A stretch of DNA of 64,000 nucleotides, taken from contig NZ_CAAAIM010000011.1 of the NCBI RefSeq assembly GCF_900639985.1, forward strand, positions 1 to 64,000, in the 5' to 3' direction. This stretch comes from Legionella rowbothamii. GTDB lineage: Bacteria; Pseudomonadota; Gammaproteobacteria; Legionellales; Legionellaceae. A program made the position numbers and the translations under genes. The notes under the pieces were generated by a model that was given only the letters and a program-made list of their open reading frames with translations, searched no databases and was not told the origin of the DNA. The number at the start of each line of letters is the position of its first letter. The first letter of the stretch is position 1. Below, piece by piece: positions 48,359 to 57,916 of the stretch.

Positions 48359-49014
48359 TGAAACAATTAAGCCTGACTCTAGAGCTTTATGACTACATTT
48401 TGGATAAATCATTGCGTGAGCATCCTACCTTGGAACGCTTGCGCAAGGATACTTCCTTAATGGAACTAGCAAACATGCAAGTTGCGCCAGAGCAAGCACA
48501 ATTCATGCAGTTTCTCTTACGCACCATAGGTGCCAAGAATGTATTGGAACTAGGAACATTCACGGGCTATAGTGCTTTGGCCATGTCTTTAGCCCTACCC
48601 GAAGATGGTCGTTTAATTACCTGTGACATTAGTGCTCAATGGACTAAAAAAGCTCATCTTTTTTGGGAAGAAGCCCAGCAGGCAGAAAAGATTGAATTGC
48701 GTCTTGGACCAGCTCTAAACTCTTTGCAGGCACTCATTGACGAGGGTTGGGAGCAAAAATTTGATTTTATCTTCATTGATGCGGATAAAACCAACTACGT
48801 TCAATACTATGAATTGGCATTACAACTGATTCAACCTAAAGGCATAATTGCTATTGATAATGTTCTTTGGGATGGTAAAGTGATCGATGAGCACGACACC
48901 AATGGCCAGACCCGAGAAATAAAAAAATTAAATGATTTGATTAAAAATGACCAGCGGGTGTTTACCAGCATGTTACCCATAGCCGATGGATTGTTTTTAG
49001 TGCACTTGGCATAG
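48358..49014 (+). CDS. SAM-dependent O-methyltransferase
   Basis: 218 aa of the caffeoyl-CoA/catechol O-methyltransferase family (methyltransf_3). SAM-binding ELGTFTGYSALAMS (about 61-74), metal-binding FIFIDADKTNYVQYY (Asp near residue 141) and AIDNVLWDGKV. Substrate unknown, perhaps a catechol or other small phenol, which would fit the aromatic catabolism genes that follow. Confidence 0.9.
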   Translation: MKQLSLTLELYDYILDKSLREHPTLERLRKDTSLMELANMQVAPEQAQFMQFLLRTIGAKNVLELGTFTGYSALAMSLALPEDGRLITCDISAQWTKKAHLFWEEAQQAEKIELRLGPALNSLQALIDEGWEQKFDFIFIDADKTNYVQYYELALQLIQPKGIIAIDNVLWDGKVIDEHDTNGQTREIKKLNDLIKNDQRVFTSMLPIADGLFLVHLA

Positions 49015-49075
49015 GCTTAGGTTTGTCAACTTAAGCCCAAAGCACGATAAGGAAACCTATAAAGGAGTATAACGA

Positions 49076-50122
49076 ATGCAAAAAAATGAGAACCCATGTG
49101 GATTAGATGGCTTTGCTTTTTTAGAGTTCTCAGGACCTGACAAAAGACGCCTACATCAACAATTTCTCGATATGGGCTTTCAAATTACCGCAACCCATAA
49201 AGACCAGGACATAGTCTTATTTCAACAAGGGCAAATTCAATTCATAGTTAATGCAACAACACACAGCCAAGCAGCAGCTCACGCAGCCACTCATGGCCCT
49301 GGCGCCTGTGCAATGGGCTTTAAAGTACGTGACGCTAAAGCCGCTTTTGCGCATGCAATTAAGCATGGAGCCACTGCCTTTGAAGATTGTGAACATGCCC
49401 ATCATGGCCTGCCCGCAATTCAAGCAATTGGTGGTAGCGTCATTTATTTTGTTGATGACCAGCATCAACCTTTTGCCCAACACTGGACAAATAAAGCAGA
49501 TGCACCTGCAGGTAATGGTCTTTTACTTATTGATCATCTAACTCATAACGTCTTCCGCGGTAATATGGATAAATGGGCTAATTTCTATGAGCAGATTTTT
49601 AATTTCCAAGAAATCCGTTATTTTAATATCAAAGGCAAAATGACCGGTTTGCTTAGCCGTGCCCTAGGTAGCCCCTGTGGGAAAATCAAAATTCCTTTAA
49701 ATGAATCCAAAGATGATGTATCGCAAATTGAAGAATTTCTCCATGAGTATCATGGTGAAGGCATCCAACATATGGCCTTGACCACCGACAATATTTATCA
49801 TACGGTGCATAGTCTAAGAGACCAAGGGGTTCAATTCCTTGATGTTCCAGACACCTATTATGAAATGCTGCAAGATCGCCTCCCATGGCATCAAGAGCCA
49901 GTAAAACAGCTGCACCAAGAAAAAATACTGATTGATGGGGAAACTGATCCTAAACATGGTTTATTGCTGCAAATCTTTACTGAAAATATTTTTGGCCCGG
50001 TGTTTTTTGAAATTATTCAGCGTAAAGGTAATCAAGGGTTTGGTGAAGGAAACTTCCAAGCGTTATTTGAAGCAATTGAACGTGACCAAATCAAACGTGG
50101 TACTTTAAAAGAAGTTCAGTAG
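49076..50122 (+). CDS. hpd: 4-hydroxyphenylpyruvate dioxygenase (legiolysin type)
   Basis: 348 aa Fe(II) enzyme that turns 4-hydroxyphenylpyruvate into homogentisate in tyrosine breakdown. Two VOC-fold halves; iron ligands are His in LLIDHLTHNV (about 157), His in GIQHMALTT and Glu in PVFFEIIQRKGNQGFGEGNF. In Legionella this enzyme (legiolysin, Lly) makes the homogentisate that forms pyomelanin pigment and helps reduce iron. AAAGGAG precedes the ATG. FAH and MaiA genes follow. Confidence 0.96.
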   Translation: MQKNENPCGLDGFAFLEFSGPDKRRLHQQFLDMGFQITATHKDQDIVLFQQGQIQFIVNATTHSQAAAHAATHGPGACAMGFKVRDAKAAFAHAIKHGATAFEDCEHAHHGLPAIQAIGGSVIYFVDDQHQPFAQHWTNKADAPAGNGLLLIDHLTHNVFRGNMDKWANFYEQIFNFQEIRYFNIKGKMTGLLSRALGSPCGKIKIPLNESKDDVSQIEEFLHEYHGEGIQHMALTTDNIYHTVHSLRDQGVQFLDVPDTYYEMLQDRLPWHQEPVKQLHQEKILIDGETDPKHGLLLQIFTENIFGPVFFEIIQRKGNQGFGEGNFQALFEAIERDQIKRGTLKEVQ

Positions 50123-50130
50123 GAATCTTT

Positions 50131-51114
50131 ATGAAACTAGCGACGTTAAAATCAGCCTCTTCACGAGATGGAGAGTTATGCGTGGTCAATCAAACATTGA
50201 CCCACGCAGTACGCGTTCCGCACATTGCTGCCAATATGCAATACGCTCTAGATCATTGGCAACAAGTTGAACCTGAATTGCAACAGATATACCAGCAGTT
50301 AAACGAAGAGCATTTGAACGATGCATTTGCATTCGATCCCCAGCATTGTACTTCTCCCCTACCCCGTGCGTATCAGTGGGCTGATGGCAGCGCCTATGTG
50401 AACCATGTTGAATTGGTCCGCAAAGCTCGCGGCGCAGAAATGCCAGAAGATTTTTGGACTAATCCACTGATGTATCAGGGAGGCTCAGATACCTTCCTTG
50501 GCCCAAGAGATCCAATCCTTACAGCCGATGAAGCTTATGGAATCGATTTTGAAGCAGAAGTTGCCGTGATTACAGATGATGTGCCGATGGGAGTTGAGGC
50601 TGAAGATGCTGGAAAACATATTAAATTACTGATGTTAGTTAACGATGTTTCTTTGCGTAATTTAATTCCTGAAGAGCTAGCCAAGGGCTTTGGTTTTTTC
50701 CAATCAAAACCATCAAGCAGCTTCTCTCCTGTAGCTATTACTCCTGACGAACTCGCGCATTCGTGGGATGGTCAGCGAGTACATCTCCCTCTCATTAGCC
50801 ACTTAAATGGGCAACTATTTGGCCAGCCTGAAGCCGGTATTGATATGACCTTTTCATTTACTGAATTGATCCAACATGCCGCAAAAACTAGGGCACTAAG
50901 TGCAGGAACAATTGTTGGTTCAGGAACCGTATCGAATCTGGACCGCAGTAAAGGTTCTTCCTGTATTGCAGAAAAAAGAATGTTGGAAATCCTAGAACAC
51001 GGCCAAGCTAAAACCCCCTTTATGCATTTTGGAGATACGATTCGCATCGAAATGCTAGATAAACAGGGTAAGAGCCTTTTTGGGGCCATCGAACAAACTG
51101 TGAAGCAGGGGTAA
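50131..51114 (+). CDS. Fumarylacetoacetate hydrolase family protein
   Basis: 327 aa. Fits the FAH family with the metal site DFEAEVAVITDDVP (near residue 144), and SFTELIQHAAKTRALSAGTIVGSGTVSN. In tyrosine breakdown this cleaves fumarylacetoacetate to fumarate and acetoacetate. It lies between hpd and maiA with gaps of 8 and 9 bp, which fixes its role. The acetoacetate it makes could be used by the bdhA-adc pair at 13-15 kb, though that link is inference. Confidence 0.92.
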   Translation: MKLATLKSASSRDGELCVVNQTLTHAVRVPHIAANMQYALDHWQQVEPELQQIYQQLNEEHLNDAFAFDPQHCTSPLPRAYQWADGSAYVNHVELVRKARGAEMPEDFWTNPLMYQGGSDTFLGPRDPILTADEAYGIDFEAEVAVITDDVPMGVEAEDAGKHIKLLMLVNDVSLRNLIPEELAKGFGFFQSKPSSSFSPVAITPDELAHSWDGQRVHLPLISHLNGQLFGQPEAGIDMTFSFTELIQHAAKTRALSAGTIVGSGTVSNLDRSKGSSCIAEKRMLEILEHGQAKTPFMHFGDTIRIEMLDKQGKSLFGAIEQTVKQG

Positions 51115-51123
51115 GCCGAAATC

Positions 51124-51759
51124 ATGATGAAACTTTACGATTACTTTCGCTCTACCGCCAGTTATCGTGTACGCATTGCCATGAATCTTAAAGACATCAA
51201 TTATGAAAAAATCGGCATTCATTTAGTTAATAATGGGGGAGAGCAACATCTCCCCGAATACCGTAAGATCAATCCGCAAGGGCTGGTGCCTTGTTTGGAG
51301 GTTGAAGGAGAAACAATTAATCAATCCTTGGCCATCATTGAGTATTTGGAGGAAATCTATCCGAACCCATCATTACTACCACCAGATCCTTTTGCCAAAG
51401 CTACGGTACGCTCACTTGCATTAATGATCGTTTGTGACATGCATCCATTAAATAATTTACGCGTGTTAACTCAGTTGAAAGCGGAATTTAATGCCAATGA
51501 ATCACAAGTTACTGAATGGTATCATCATTGGTTAAAAATCGGATTTGATGCGCTTGAAGCAAAGCTACAAACCATTAAGCGTACGCAGCCATATTGTCTC
51601 GGAGATAGCCCGTCCATGGCGGATCTTTGTCTTATACCCCAAGTATTTAACGCGAAGCGTTTTAATTTTGCGTTGGATGATTACCCACTAGTCCGGGAAA
51701 TTGATGCTCATTGCTTAACATTAAAAGCGTTTCAGGATGCAGCTCCGAAAGAAGAGTAG
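51124..51759 (+). CDS. maiA: Maleylacetoacetate isomerase
   Basis: 211 aa zeta-class glutathione S-transferase. The SSCS-type motif of zeta GSTs appears as RSTASYRVRIAMN (about 9-21; Ser and Thr near the start), with NPQGLVPCLEVEGETINQSLAIIEYLEE (glutathione site) after it. It isomerises maleylacetoacetate with glutathione. Last gene of hpd-FAH-maiA. The ATG is at 51124; the next codon is also ATG. Confidence 0.93.
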   Translation: MMKLYDYFRSTASYRVRIAMNLKDINYEKIGIHLVNNGGEQHLPEYRKINPQGLVPCLEVEGETINQSLAIIEYLEEIYPNPSLLPPDPFAKATVRSLALMIVCDMHPLNNLRVLTQLKAEFNANESQVTEWYHHWLKIGFDALEAKLQTIKRTQPYCLGDSPSMADLCLIPQVFNAKRFNFALDDYPLVREIDAHCLTLKAFQDAAPKEE

Positions 51760-51767
51760 ACTGAGAA

Positions 51768-51840
51768 GTAGGCTGGGCCGTTAAGCCCAGCAAACATGGT
51801 TCTTGTTACTCTCGATGCTGAGCTTAACAGCCTAGCCTAC
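51768..51840. repeat. Palindromic repeat after maiA
   Basis: GCTGGGC-CGTTAA-GCCCAGC is nested in longer arms GTAGGCT (51768-51774) and AGCCTAC (51834-51840), with GTTAAG/CTTAAC also paired. It resembles the TAGGTTGGGC family and lies between converging genes. Confidence 0.6.
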
Positions 51841-51880
51841 ATTTTTAGCCGTGGTTTGGAAATTCCATCCAAGCTCTTAT

Positions 51881-52441
51881 TTAAAACCACGCCTTCTTTA
51901 ACTCCGACGTTACCACTCCCTGAGGTGTTTTTTCCAACATACTCCATGTGGTTTTACAACGCTGCAAATAGCCTAATAATATATTTTCATTAGTACAGCG
52001 ATAACGAACTGGCATTTCCTCGTAAACTTCAGTTGAGTAAACCGCTAAACATCGTTCGCCATTGGACAATTCAATCCCCCAGGGATAGGTCCGCGACATA
52101 TCAAGGGTCTCATTTTGCGCATTATTTAAAGGAACCGATACATTAATTTGTACGCTATCGCCCACCCAAGGTGATTGTGGGCATAAAGCCTCTTTGCGAT
52201 TAGTCCCGGCTTTAACAAAACAAGGATCAAAAGTTCGTCCCCCTGCTTCACAACGCCATGCATCCTCACGCACAATAATACGTGATTGAGACAGACAGTG
52301 CCCTACTAAAGTTTGTTTTACGATAGGCATTACTTGACCTGTGGCTTCACCATAAGGCCTGTATAGTTTCAATACAGTATCTTCAGCCTGCGCCAAGGTC
52401 GAACAACAAAATAATAACGCAAATAAAACTCTTTGCTTCAT
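51881..52441 (-). CDS. Periplasmic hypothetical protein, cysteine-rich
   Basis: 186 aa, signal peptide ending LAQAED. The mature protein has eight Cys in four likely disulfide pairs (GHCLSQ, WRCEAGG, DPCFVKAG, EALCPQSP, GERCLAVYS, YRCTNEN, LQRCKTT). It is exported to the periplasm, probably as a single folded domain. I do not recognise the family. GGGAG precedes the ATG. It is divergent from asnS. Confidence 0.65.
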   Translation of the reverse strand: MKQRVLFALLFCCSTLAQAEDTVLKLYRPYGEATGQVMPIVKQTLVGHCLSQSRIIVREDAWRCEAGGRTFDPCFVKAGTNRKEALCPQSPWVGDSVQINVSVPLNNAQNETLDMSRTYPWGIELSNGERCLAVYSTEVYEEMPVRYRCTNENILLGYLQRCKTTWSMLEKTPQGVVTSELKKAWF

Positions 52442-52506
52442 AATGCTCCCTCACCGATTTTATTTAGTGTATCATCGCATATTACATTCAACTACAGGAA
52501 TAAAAA

Positions 52507-53910
52507 ATGGCAGAAGTTTTTACCATCAAAGAATGTTTAGATGGTGTAGTCAACGTAGATGAGCAAGTTACTGTAAGAGGCTGGGTTAAAACCCGCCGTG
52601 ATTCCAAAGCAGGTTTATCCTTTATTAGCGTGCATGATGGCTCCTGTTTTGCGCCAATTCAAGTTGTAGCTACTGATGCGTTGTCAAATTATCAAAATGA
52701 AGTTACCAAACTTAATGCGGGTTGCTCTATCATCGCTCGCGGTAAATTAGTTGCCTCTCAAGGCAAAGGCCAATCCTTTGAAATTCAAGCTGAGCATATT
52801 ACTGTTGTTGGCTGGGTAGAAAACCCAGATACCTATCCTATTCAAGCAAAACGCCATACCCTTGAGTTTTTACGTGATGTAGCTCACTTGCGCCCTCGCA
52901 CTAATACCATTAGTGCCGTAACGCGTATTCGTCATTGCTTATCTCAAGCAGTGCATCGATTCTTCCATGAGCAAGGTTATTTTTGGATACATACGCCTAT
53001 TATTACATCCAGCGATTGTGAAGGTGCAGGGGAAATGTTCCGCGTATCGACTTTAGACTTAATTAATACGCCTAAAAATGCTCAAGGCCAAATTGATTTC
53101 AGCAAAGATTTCTTTGGTAAAGAATCTTTCTTAACCGTATCTGGACAATTGAACTTAGAAGCATATTGCTTAGCAATGTCTAAAGTATATACCTTTGGTC
53201 CGACCTTCCGTGCTGAAAATTCCAATACTAGCCGCCATTTAGCTGAATTTTGGATGATTGAACCCGAAGTAGCTTTTGCGACGCTTCATGATATTTGTGA
53301 CCTAAGTCAAAATATGCTGCGCTATTTATGTAAGGCAGTATTGAATGAGCGTCTTGACGACATGGAGTTTTTCAATCAATTTGTAGCTCCTGGATGCATA
53401 GAGCGTCTTGAACATATAGTTAATTCTGATTTCGAAGTAATGACCTATACGGATGCGATTAAAGTTTTAGAGAAGTCAGGACAGAAGTTTGAATTCCCAG
53501 TCAGTTGGGGTCTGGATTTACAATCGGAGCATGAGCGCTATCTGGCCGAAGTTCACTGCAAAAAACCGGTAATTTTAACCAACTACCCACAAGAAATAAA
53601 AAGCTTCTACATGCGCCTTAATGATGATGGAAAAACAGTTGCCGCAATGGATGTATTAGCTCCTGGAATTGGGGAAATTATTGGTGGAAGCCAACGTGAA
53701 GACCGACTGGATATTTTCGACCGGCGTCTTGAAGAATGTAACCTTAATAAAGAAAGCTATCAATGGTACCGGGATCTACGTCGTTACGGCAGTGTCCCTC
53801 ACGCTGGTTTTGGTTTAGGTTTGGAACGCTTAGTTAGTTATGTAACTGGTTTAGCGAATGTTCGTGATGTAATTCCATTTCCTCGTACACCGGGTCATGC
53901 TGAATACTAA
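52507..53910 (+). CDS. asnS: Asparagine-tRNA ligase
   Basis: 467 aa class II aminoacyl-tRNA synthetase. N-terminal OB-fold anticodon domain ([25 protein letters not shown], about 21-45), class II motif 1 with the [15 protein letters not shown] region, motif 2 [21 protein letters not shown], and motif 3 [15 protein letters not shown]. Full length. Followed by a hairpin terminator. Confidence 0.98.
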   Translation: MAEVFTIKECLDGVVNVDEQVTVRGWVKTRRDSKAGLSFISVHDGSCFAPIQVVATDALSNYQNEVTKLNAGCSIIARGKLVASQGKGQSFEIQAEHITVVGWVENPDTYPIQAKRHTLEFLRDVAHLRPRTNTISAVTRIRHCLSQAVHRFFHEQGYFWIHTPIITSSDCEGAGEMFRVSTLDLINTPKNAQGQIDFSKDFFGKESFLTVSGQLNLEAYCLAMSKVYTFGPTFRAENSNTSRHLAEFWMIEPEVAFATLHDICDLSQNMLRYLCKAVLNERLDDMEFFNQFVAPGCIERLEHIVNSDFEVMTYTDAIKVLEKSGQKFEFPVSWGLDLQSEHERYLAEVHCKKPVILTNYPQEIKSFYMRLNDDGKTVAAMDVLAPGIGEIIGGSQREDRLDIFDRRLEECNLNKESYQWYRDLRRYGSVPHAGFGLGLERLVSYVTGLANVRDVIPFPRTPGHAEY

Positions 53911-53923
53911 GATCTGAACACAT

Positions 53924-53954
53924 AGCCCGTATTGGCCAAGTCATAATACGGGCT
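53924..53954. terminator. Terminator after asnS
   Basis: AGCCCGTATT (53924-53933) pairs with AATACGGGCT (53945-53954) around an 11-nt loop. The same stem core occurs at 10257-10284, which suggests a dispersed terminator repeat. Confidence 0.6.
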
Positions 53955-53971
53955 AGAGCTTTCGCGCCTCT

Positions 53972-54214
53972 CTAAATAGGACGTGTAAAACAAGGTTCTG
54001 GCTCAGGCGAATTAACTGGAGCAGGAGGTACGCTTTTACGCGATAAAAAACCATGTTTTGAAGATTTAGCTAAGGAAGGTACTACTGCACCAAAATCTTT
54101 TAAATCATACTGTGCGCGATCAAATCCCTCTGAGGCAGAACGTTTCCGTTTTGCTCCACTAAATTTAACATTATGCAACTTTTCACTTGGTGCTTGTCCA
54201 TCGTTAATACCCAT
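53972..54214 (-). CDS. Small basic hypothetical protein
   Basis: 80 aa, likely disordered, rich in Lys, Ser and Pro. A GAKRKRSASEG stretch (about 20-30) looks like a nuclear localisation signal, and VPPAPVNSPEPEP near the end is proline-rich. AGGGAG precedes the ATG. I do not recognise it. It could be a small effector, but only by composition. Confidence 0.5.
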   Translation of the reverse strand: MGINDGQAPSEKLHNVKFSGAKRKRSASEGFDRAQYDLKDFGAVVPSLAKSSKHGFLSRKSVPPAPVNSPEPEPCFTRPI

Positions 54215-54244
54215 CTTGATTACTCCCTATCGATTAAAAATATA

Positions 54245-54922
54245 CTAACTTGATAAAGTCCCCTCTCCCAAAACCAGCACTCTATCCATGCGTTGTGCTA
54301 ATTGTTGATCATGCGTCACAATCACTAGGGCGGTATTCATTTTTTTATTTAAATCCAGCATCAAATCAAAAACCTTGGTTGCTGTTGCCTGATCCAAATT
54401 TCCAGTTGGCTCATCAGCCAAGACACAATAAGGTTGATGAACCAGTGCGCGGGCAATCGCTACGCGTTGACGTTCCCCGCCCGAAAGTTGGGATGGTTTA
54501 TGTTCTTTTCTGGCCTCAAGACCTACCGCATCAAGAATCATGCTTGCTTTTTCTTGAGCCTCATTAATAGAACTATTACCCAATAATAATGGCATACATA
54601 CATTTTCAAGCGCAGAAAATTCGGGGAGTAAATGATGGAACTGGTAGATAAACCCTAAACCTTTATTACGCAACTGACAGCGTCGTTTTTCACTGATCTT
54701 CTGCCAATTTACGGCGTTAACTACTACCTCTCCACTGGTTGGCTTATCCAGGCCACCTAATAAATGCAAGAGTGTACTTTTGCCTGAACCCGAAGGACCA
54801 ATAATAGCCAGCCGTTCCCCGCGAGCAATGGAGATATCTATTCCTCGCAGTACCTCTACTTTTGAGGAGCCATCATTATAGGATTTATAAAGTTGCTTAC
54901 TGCTTAAAATAATATCACTCAT
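54245..54922 (-). CDS. lolD: Lipoprotein-releasing ABC transporter ATPase LolD
   Basis: 225 aa. Powers release of lipoproteins from the inner membrane to LolA. Walker [10 protein letters not shown] (about 42-50), Q-loop [10 protein letters not shown] typical of LolD, signature [15 protein letters not shown], and Walker [13 protein letters not shown]. It overlaps lolC by 8 bp. Confidence 0.96.
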   Translation of the reverse strand: MSDIILSSKQLYKSYNDGSSKVEVLRGIDISIARGERLAIIGPSGSGKSTLLHLLGGLDKPTSGEVVVNAVNWQKISEKRRCQLRNKGLGFIYQFHHLLPEFSALENVCMPLLLGNSSINEAQEKASMILDAVGLEARKEHKPSQLSGGERQRVAIARALVHQPYCVLADEPTGNLDQATATKVFDLMLDLNKKMNTALVIVTHDQQLAQRMDRVLVLGEGTLSS

Positions 54923-56159
54923 AATGCAAAGCCTCCGCGATTACCGTTTTTGACGCGCGCCAGGCAGGATAAATAGTCGCCAAGAAACTCATTAATAATG
55001 CCATAACACATACTTTCCAAATGTCGCTAAACAGAATTTTAGAAGGCAGGTAATCTACAAAATAAATACTGGATGACAAAACCTGAACATGGAACCACGT
55101 CTGGAGATGATTCACGATAGTAGTAGCATTATCAGCCAAGAGCAGACCACCAATTAAGCCTAAGGCCGTTCCGACAACCCCTACCATCATCCCTTGAACA
55201 ATAAAGGTCCATAGTATTGTTGAGGGTGTTGCTCCAATCGTTCTTAAAATCGCTATTTCTGCTTGCTTGTCATTCACTACCATCACTAAGGACGATACTA
55301 AATTAAATGCAGCTACAGCAATAATCAGCAATAAGATCATAAACATCATGGTTTTTTCCATCTTTACTGCTTCGAAAAATGCTCCATACTGTTCCGTCCA
55401 ATTACCTGCTTGATACTCATCACCTAATAAATGGGATAAACGCACAGATAGCTCAGGAGCCTGATACACATTATTAATCTTCATTTTAAGGCCGGTAACA
55501 TCATCACCCATTTGAAAAAGCTTTTGCGCATCTTCCATATTGATGAATGCTAAGCGAGTATCGAAATTAAACCCTGAGCCCGCAGAAAAGACACCAACAA
55601 CCGTAAATCGTTTAAAGCGAGGAATCATGCCTGTTGGGTTCACCGTAGCTTGAGGGATCATCACCGTCACTTTATCCCCAATCATTGCTCCCATGGTATC
55701 CGCAATATTCTTACCTAAGATGATACCAAAATGGTTCAAGTTTTGGACGCTTCCCCCCAGCAACTTATCCTTTAAATGAGTGATTTTCTCTTCAACAGAA
55801 GGAAGTACGCCAGTTAATACAATGGGTAAAACTTGACCATCATGAACCAACAAACCTTGGCCGCCAACATAGGGGGCAACTGCCTTAATTTCAGGAATGG
55901 TCCGAATTTTTTCCTCAACTGCCGGCCAATTACTTAAGCGTTCATTAGGGCCTGTTACAGTAATTTCAGGAGCCATACCAAAAAAACGATTGTGTATTTG
56001 CTCATCAAAGCCATTCATTACAGACAAAACCGTAACTAGCACCGTTACCCCGATGCCAATACCCAGCATTGAGCTTAAAGAAATAAATGAGACAAAATGA
56101 TTTTTCTTTCTGGAACGCGTATAACGCAACCCCATAAATAGGGCTAGTGGTTTAAACAT
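54915..56159 (-). CDS. lolC: Lipoprotein-releasing system membrane protein LolC/LolE
   Basis: 414 aa from the ATG at 56159, whose start ([28 protein letters not shown]) fits the family; the upstream open frame is not conserved in LolC. Four membrane helices: one near residues 25-48 and three in the C-terminal FtsX domain, with a large periplasmic domain between. Only one LolC/E gene is present beside lolD, so this may be a homodimer (LolF-like) or its partner lies elsewhere. Confidence 0.92.
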   Translation of the reverse strand: MFKPLALFMGLRYTRSRKKNHFVSFISLSSMLGIGIGVTVLVTVLSVMNGFDEQIHNRFFGMAPEITVTGPNERLSNWPAVEEKIRTIPEIKAVAPYVGGQGLLVHDGQVLPIVLTGVLPSVEEKITHLKDKLLGGSVQNLNHFGIILGKNIADTMGAMIGDKVTVMIPQATVNPTGMIPRFKRFTVVGVFSAGSGFNFDTRLAFINMEDAQKLFQMGDDVTGLKMKINNVYQAPELSVRLSHLLGDEYQAGNWTEQYGAFFEAVKMEKTMMFMILLLIIAVAAFNLVSSLVMVVNDKQAEIAILRTIGATPSTILWTFIVQGMMVGVVGTALGLIGGLLLADNATTIVNHLQTWFHVQVLSSSIYFVDYLPSKILFSDIWKVCVMALLMSFLATIYPAWRASKTVIAEALHYE

Positions 56160-56526
56160 AATTGCTTGAATTTTGGTTAAAGACCTATTGTAGAGAAAAA
56201 CGCAGCCCAGCGATATAGTTAATACCCATCCCAAAGTAATTATTTCATTATCAGCTAACCCACATACTTATCCACAGAATTTGTGGATATCTCATCGTTC
56301 TGTAATTAATTTAAAATCAAAAAATTTCCTTCAATTTTATTCTCAATAACTCAGCCAAACATTTCACCACAGCAACTTCTATGAAACTCATTCTCCTTTA
56401 TTGGGGATCACGTGCTCCGAGATTAGATTACTTTAACGTATATTTTTCTATTTAATAGTATTAATTTAATAAACTAACAGGTATTCTGTACAAACTAAAA
56501 GCACTCAATCCAATAAGGTAAAGTGA
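56160..56526. other. Intergenic region between lolC and the EamA gene
   Basis: About 370 bp of AT-rich DNA holding two divergent promoter regions. No gene, clear palindrome or tRNA was found. Confidence 0.4.
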
Positions 56527-56946
56527 ATGATTCTTAGTTCATGGTATTTTCCATCGTTAATTGCCCTGTGCCTCTATGGAGCTTGGGGATATTGGGGAAC
56601 GAGAGCATCCAATTTTATTAGCCCACTTTCAATTACCTTTTATTCCAGTCTTGGGGTACTCATTTCCGGGATTATTGCCTTGATGCTACTTGGATTTAGA
56701 CCCGATTTACATGCTAAAGGCGGACTCTATGGACTGCTTAATGGCTTAGCTAGTGGCATTGCTTGTATTTTTTTCATTTTAGCCTTACGCAATGGGCCAA
56801 CCATGCCGGTGGTTTTAGTCACCTCAATGTACCCAATGATCACACTCGTCCTGTGTATGGTGTTCTTAAAACAAAGTTTAACCTTAAAGCAAGCATTAGG
56901 TATGGGCTTTGCAATTATTGCCTTAATTTTGTTTGCTACAGAATAA
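56527..56946 (+). CDS. EamA-family half-size transporter
   Basis: 139 aa with four to five membrane helices. It matches one half of an EamA/DMT transporter (YGAWGYWGTRASNFISPLSITFYSSLGVL, LRNGPTMPVVLVTSMYPMITLVLCMVFLKQSLTLKQALGMGFAI, typical EamA end). Most EamA proteins have two such halves in about 300 aa, so this one should act as a dimer. Followed 14 bp later by the TolB-like gene. Substrate unknown. Confidence 0.8.
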   Translation: MILSSWYFPSLIALCLYGAWGYWGTRASNFISPLSITFYSSLGVLISGIIALMLLGFRPDLHAKGGLYGLLNGLASGIACIFFILALRNGPTMPVVLVTSMYPMITLVLCMVFLKQSLTLKQALGMGFAIIALILFATE

Positions 56947-56960
56947 ATTAGAGGTCTTTT

Positions 56961-57824
56961 ATGAAAGCCTATTTGTTCCTCCTAACATTAATCTGCTGCA
57001 ACCTTGCTCAAGCAAAACCTATTCTTGCTTTTGAACGCACGGGCTCTATTTGGATAGCAAACATTGATGGCAGCGATGCGAAAAAAGTGGCTGAAGGTTA
57101 TGTACCTGAAGTGTCTCCTAATGGAAAATACATTGCTTACAATGTAATGGGTAATAACCACTCCACAAATCGTTATCTCGTATTATTAGCGCTTGAGTCT
57201 GGGAAAATAATTCAGTTAAAAAATATCCCATCCCAAAATAACTTTAATCCCGTGTGGTCTCCTGACAGTAAAAAGCTCCTGTTCAACACCTTCATTAACA
57301 ATGAATGGCATTTGGGACTAATCAATGCTGATGGCAGCGGATACCGTACGATTAAAAATACCAAAAATGAGTACCAACCTACTTGGGCTAATAATGGAAC
57401 TTCTTTTTTTAGCCATGATTTGTATTCAATTTATTGGTTGGATTTAGAGGGTAAGCTAATTAAAAAATGGCCGATTAATACTCTTATTCCAAACGGAAGC
57501 ATGAGTAGCGCTTCTCGACTTAATATTTCACCCAATGGAAACATGCTGATTATGGATATCGATATGGATGAAGAATCCCCTGTATCGAGTTGGGAGGGGC
57601 CCCCTTCAGCACTATGGATCTTTGATTTTAACTCCGGAAAAGCTAGTCGTATTAGTCCTAAAGGTATGCTTGCCTGGAGCCCTTTTTGGATTAATTCGGA
57701 AGACTATTTATTTATTGAGCAGAAAAAAATGGATAAAACGTTTGGATTGTATCGTGGCTCACTAAAAAAGCCTTCCAGGCAGTTCTTATTACAGGATGCG
57801 CAGACGCCTAGTATTTCGCGGTAA
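56961..57824 (+). CDS. TolB-like beta-propeller periplasmic protein
   Basis: 287 aa. Signal peptide ending LAQAKP. The rest is a WD40-like (PD40/TolB) propeller with repeated ISPDGK-like units (SIWIANIDGSDAKKVAEGYVPEVSPNGKYIAYN, NPVWSPDSKKLLFN, GLINADGSGYR). It is shorter than TolB (about 430 aa) and lacks the N-terminal TolA-binding part. Probably a periplasmic binding or scaffold protein. Confidence 0.75.
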   Translation: MKAYLFLLTLICCNLAQAKPILAFERTGSIWIANIDGSDAKKVAEGYVPEVSPNGKYIAYNVMGNNHSTNRYLVLLALESGKIIQLKNIPSQNNFNPVWSPDSKKLLFNTFINNEWHLGLINADGSGYRTIKNTKNEYQPTWANNGTSFFSHDLYSIYWLDLEGKLIKKWPINTLIPNGSMSSASRLNISPNGNMLIMDIDMDEESPVSSWEGPPSALWIFDFNSGKASRISPKGMLAWSPFWINSEDYLFIEQKKMDKTFGLYRGSLKKPSRQFLLQDAQTPSISR

Positions 57825-57844
57825 CAAAGGTAGATATGTCAAAG

Positions 57845-57914
57845 TGTAGGTTGTGGCCCCAGTCCAGCATCTAGGCCTATGGGGCTCAATGTGGGGCCTG
57901 GAATCCAACCTACA
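57845..57914. repeat. TGTAGGTT palindrome after the TolB-like gene
   Basis: TGTAGGTT (57845-57852) and AACCTACA (57907-57914) are outer arms; GGCCCC and GGGGCC pairs lie inside. It is a longer member of the TAGGTTGGGC repeat family and lies between converging genes. Confidence 0.65.
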
Positions 57915-57916
57915 GG

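Noticed and set aside
54221..54249. PmrA-like tandem GTTAGTATA-TT-TTTAATCGA upstream of the 80-aa gene
   Set aside because: The half-sites lie too close to the start codon: the -10 predicted at the shared 7-bp spacing would fall between the ribosome site and the ATG.
56527..56946. Truncated EamA gene
   Set aside because: It has its own start and stop and normal half-size EamA ends, and no other half lies downstream, so it is more likely a true small transporter than a broken gene.
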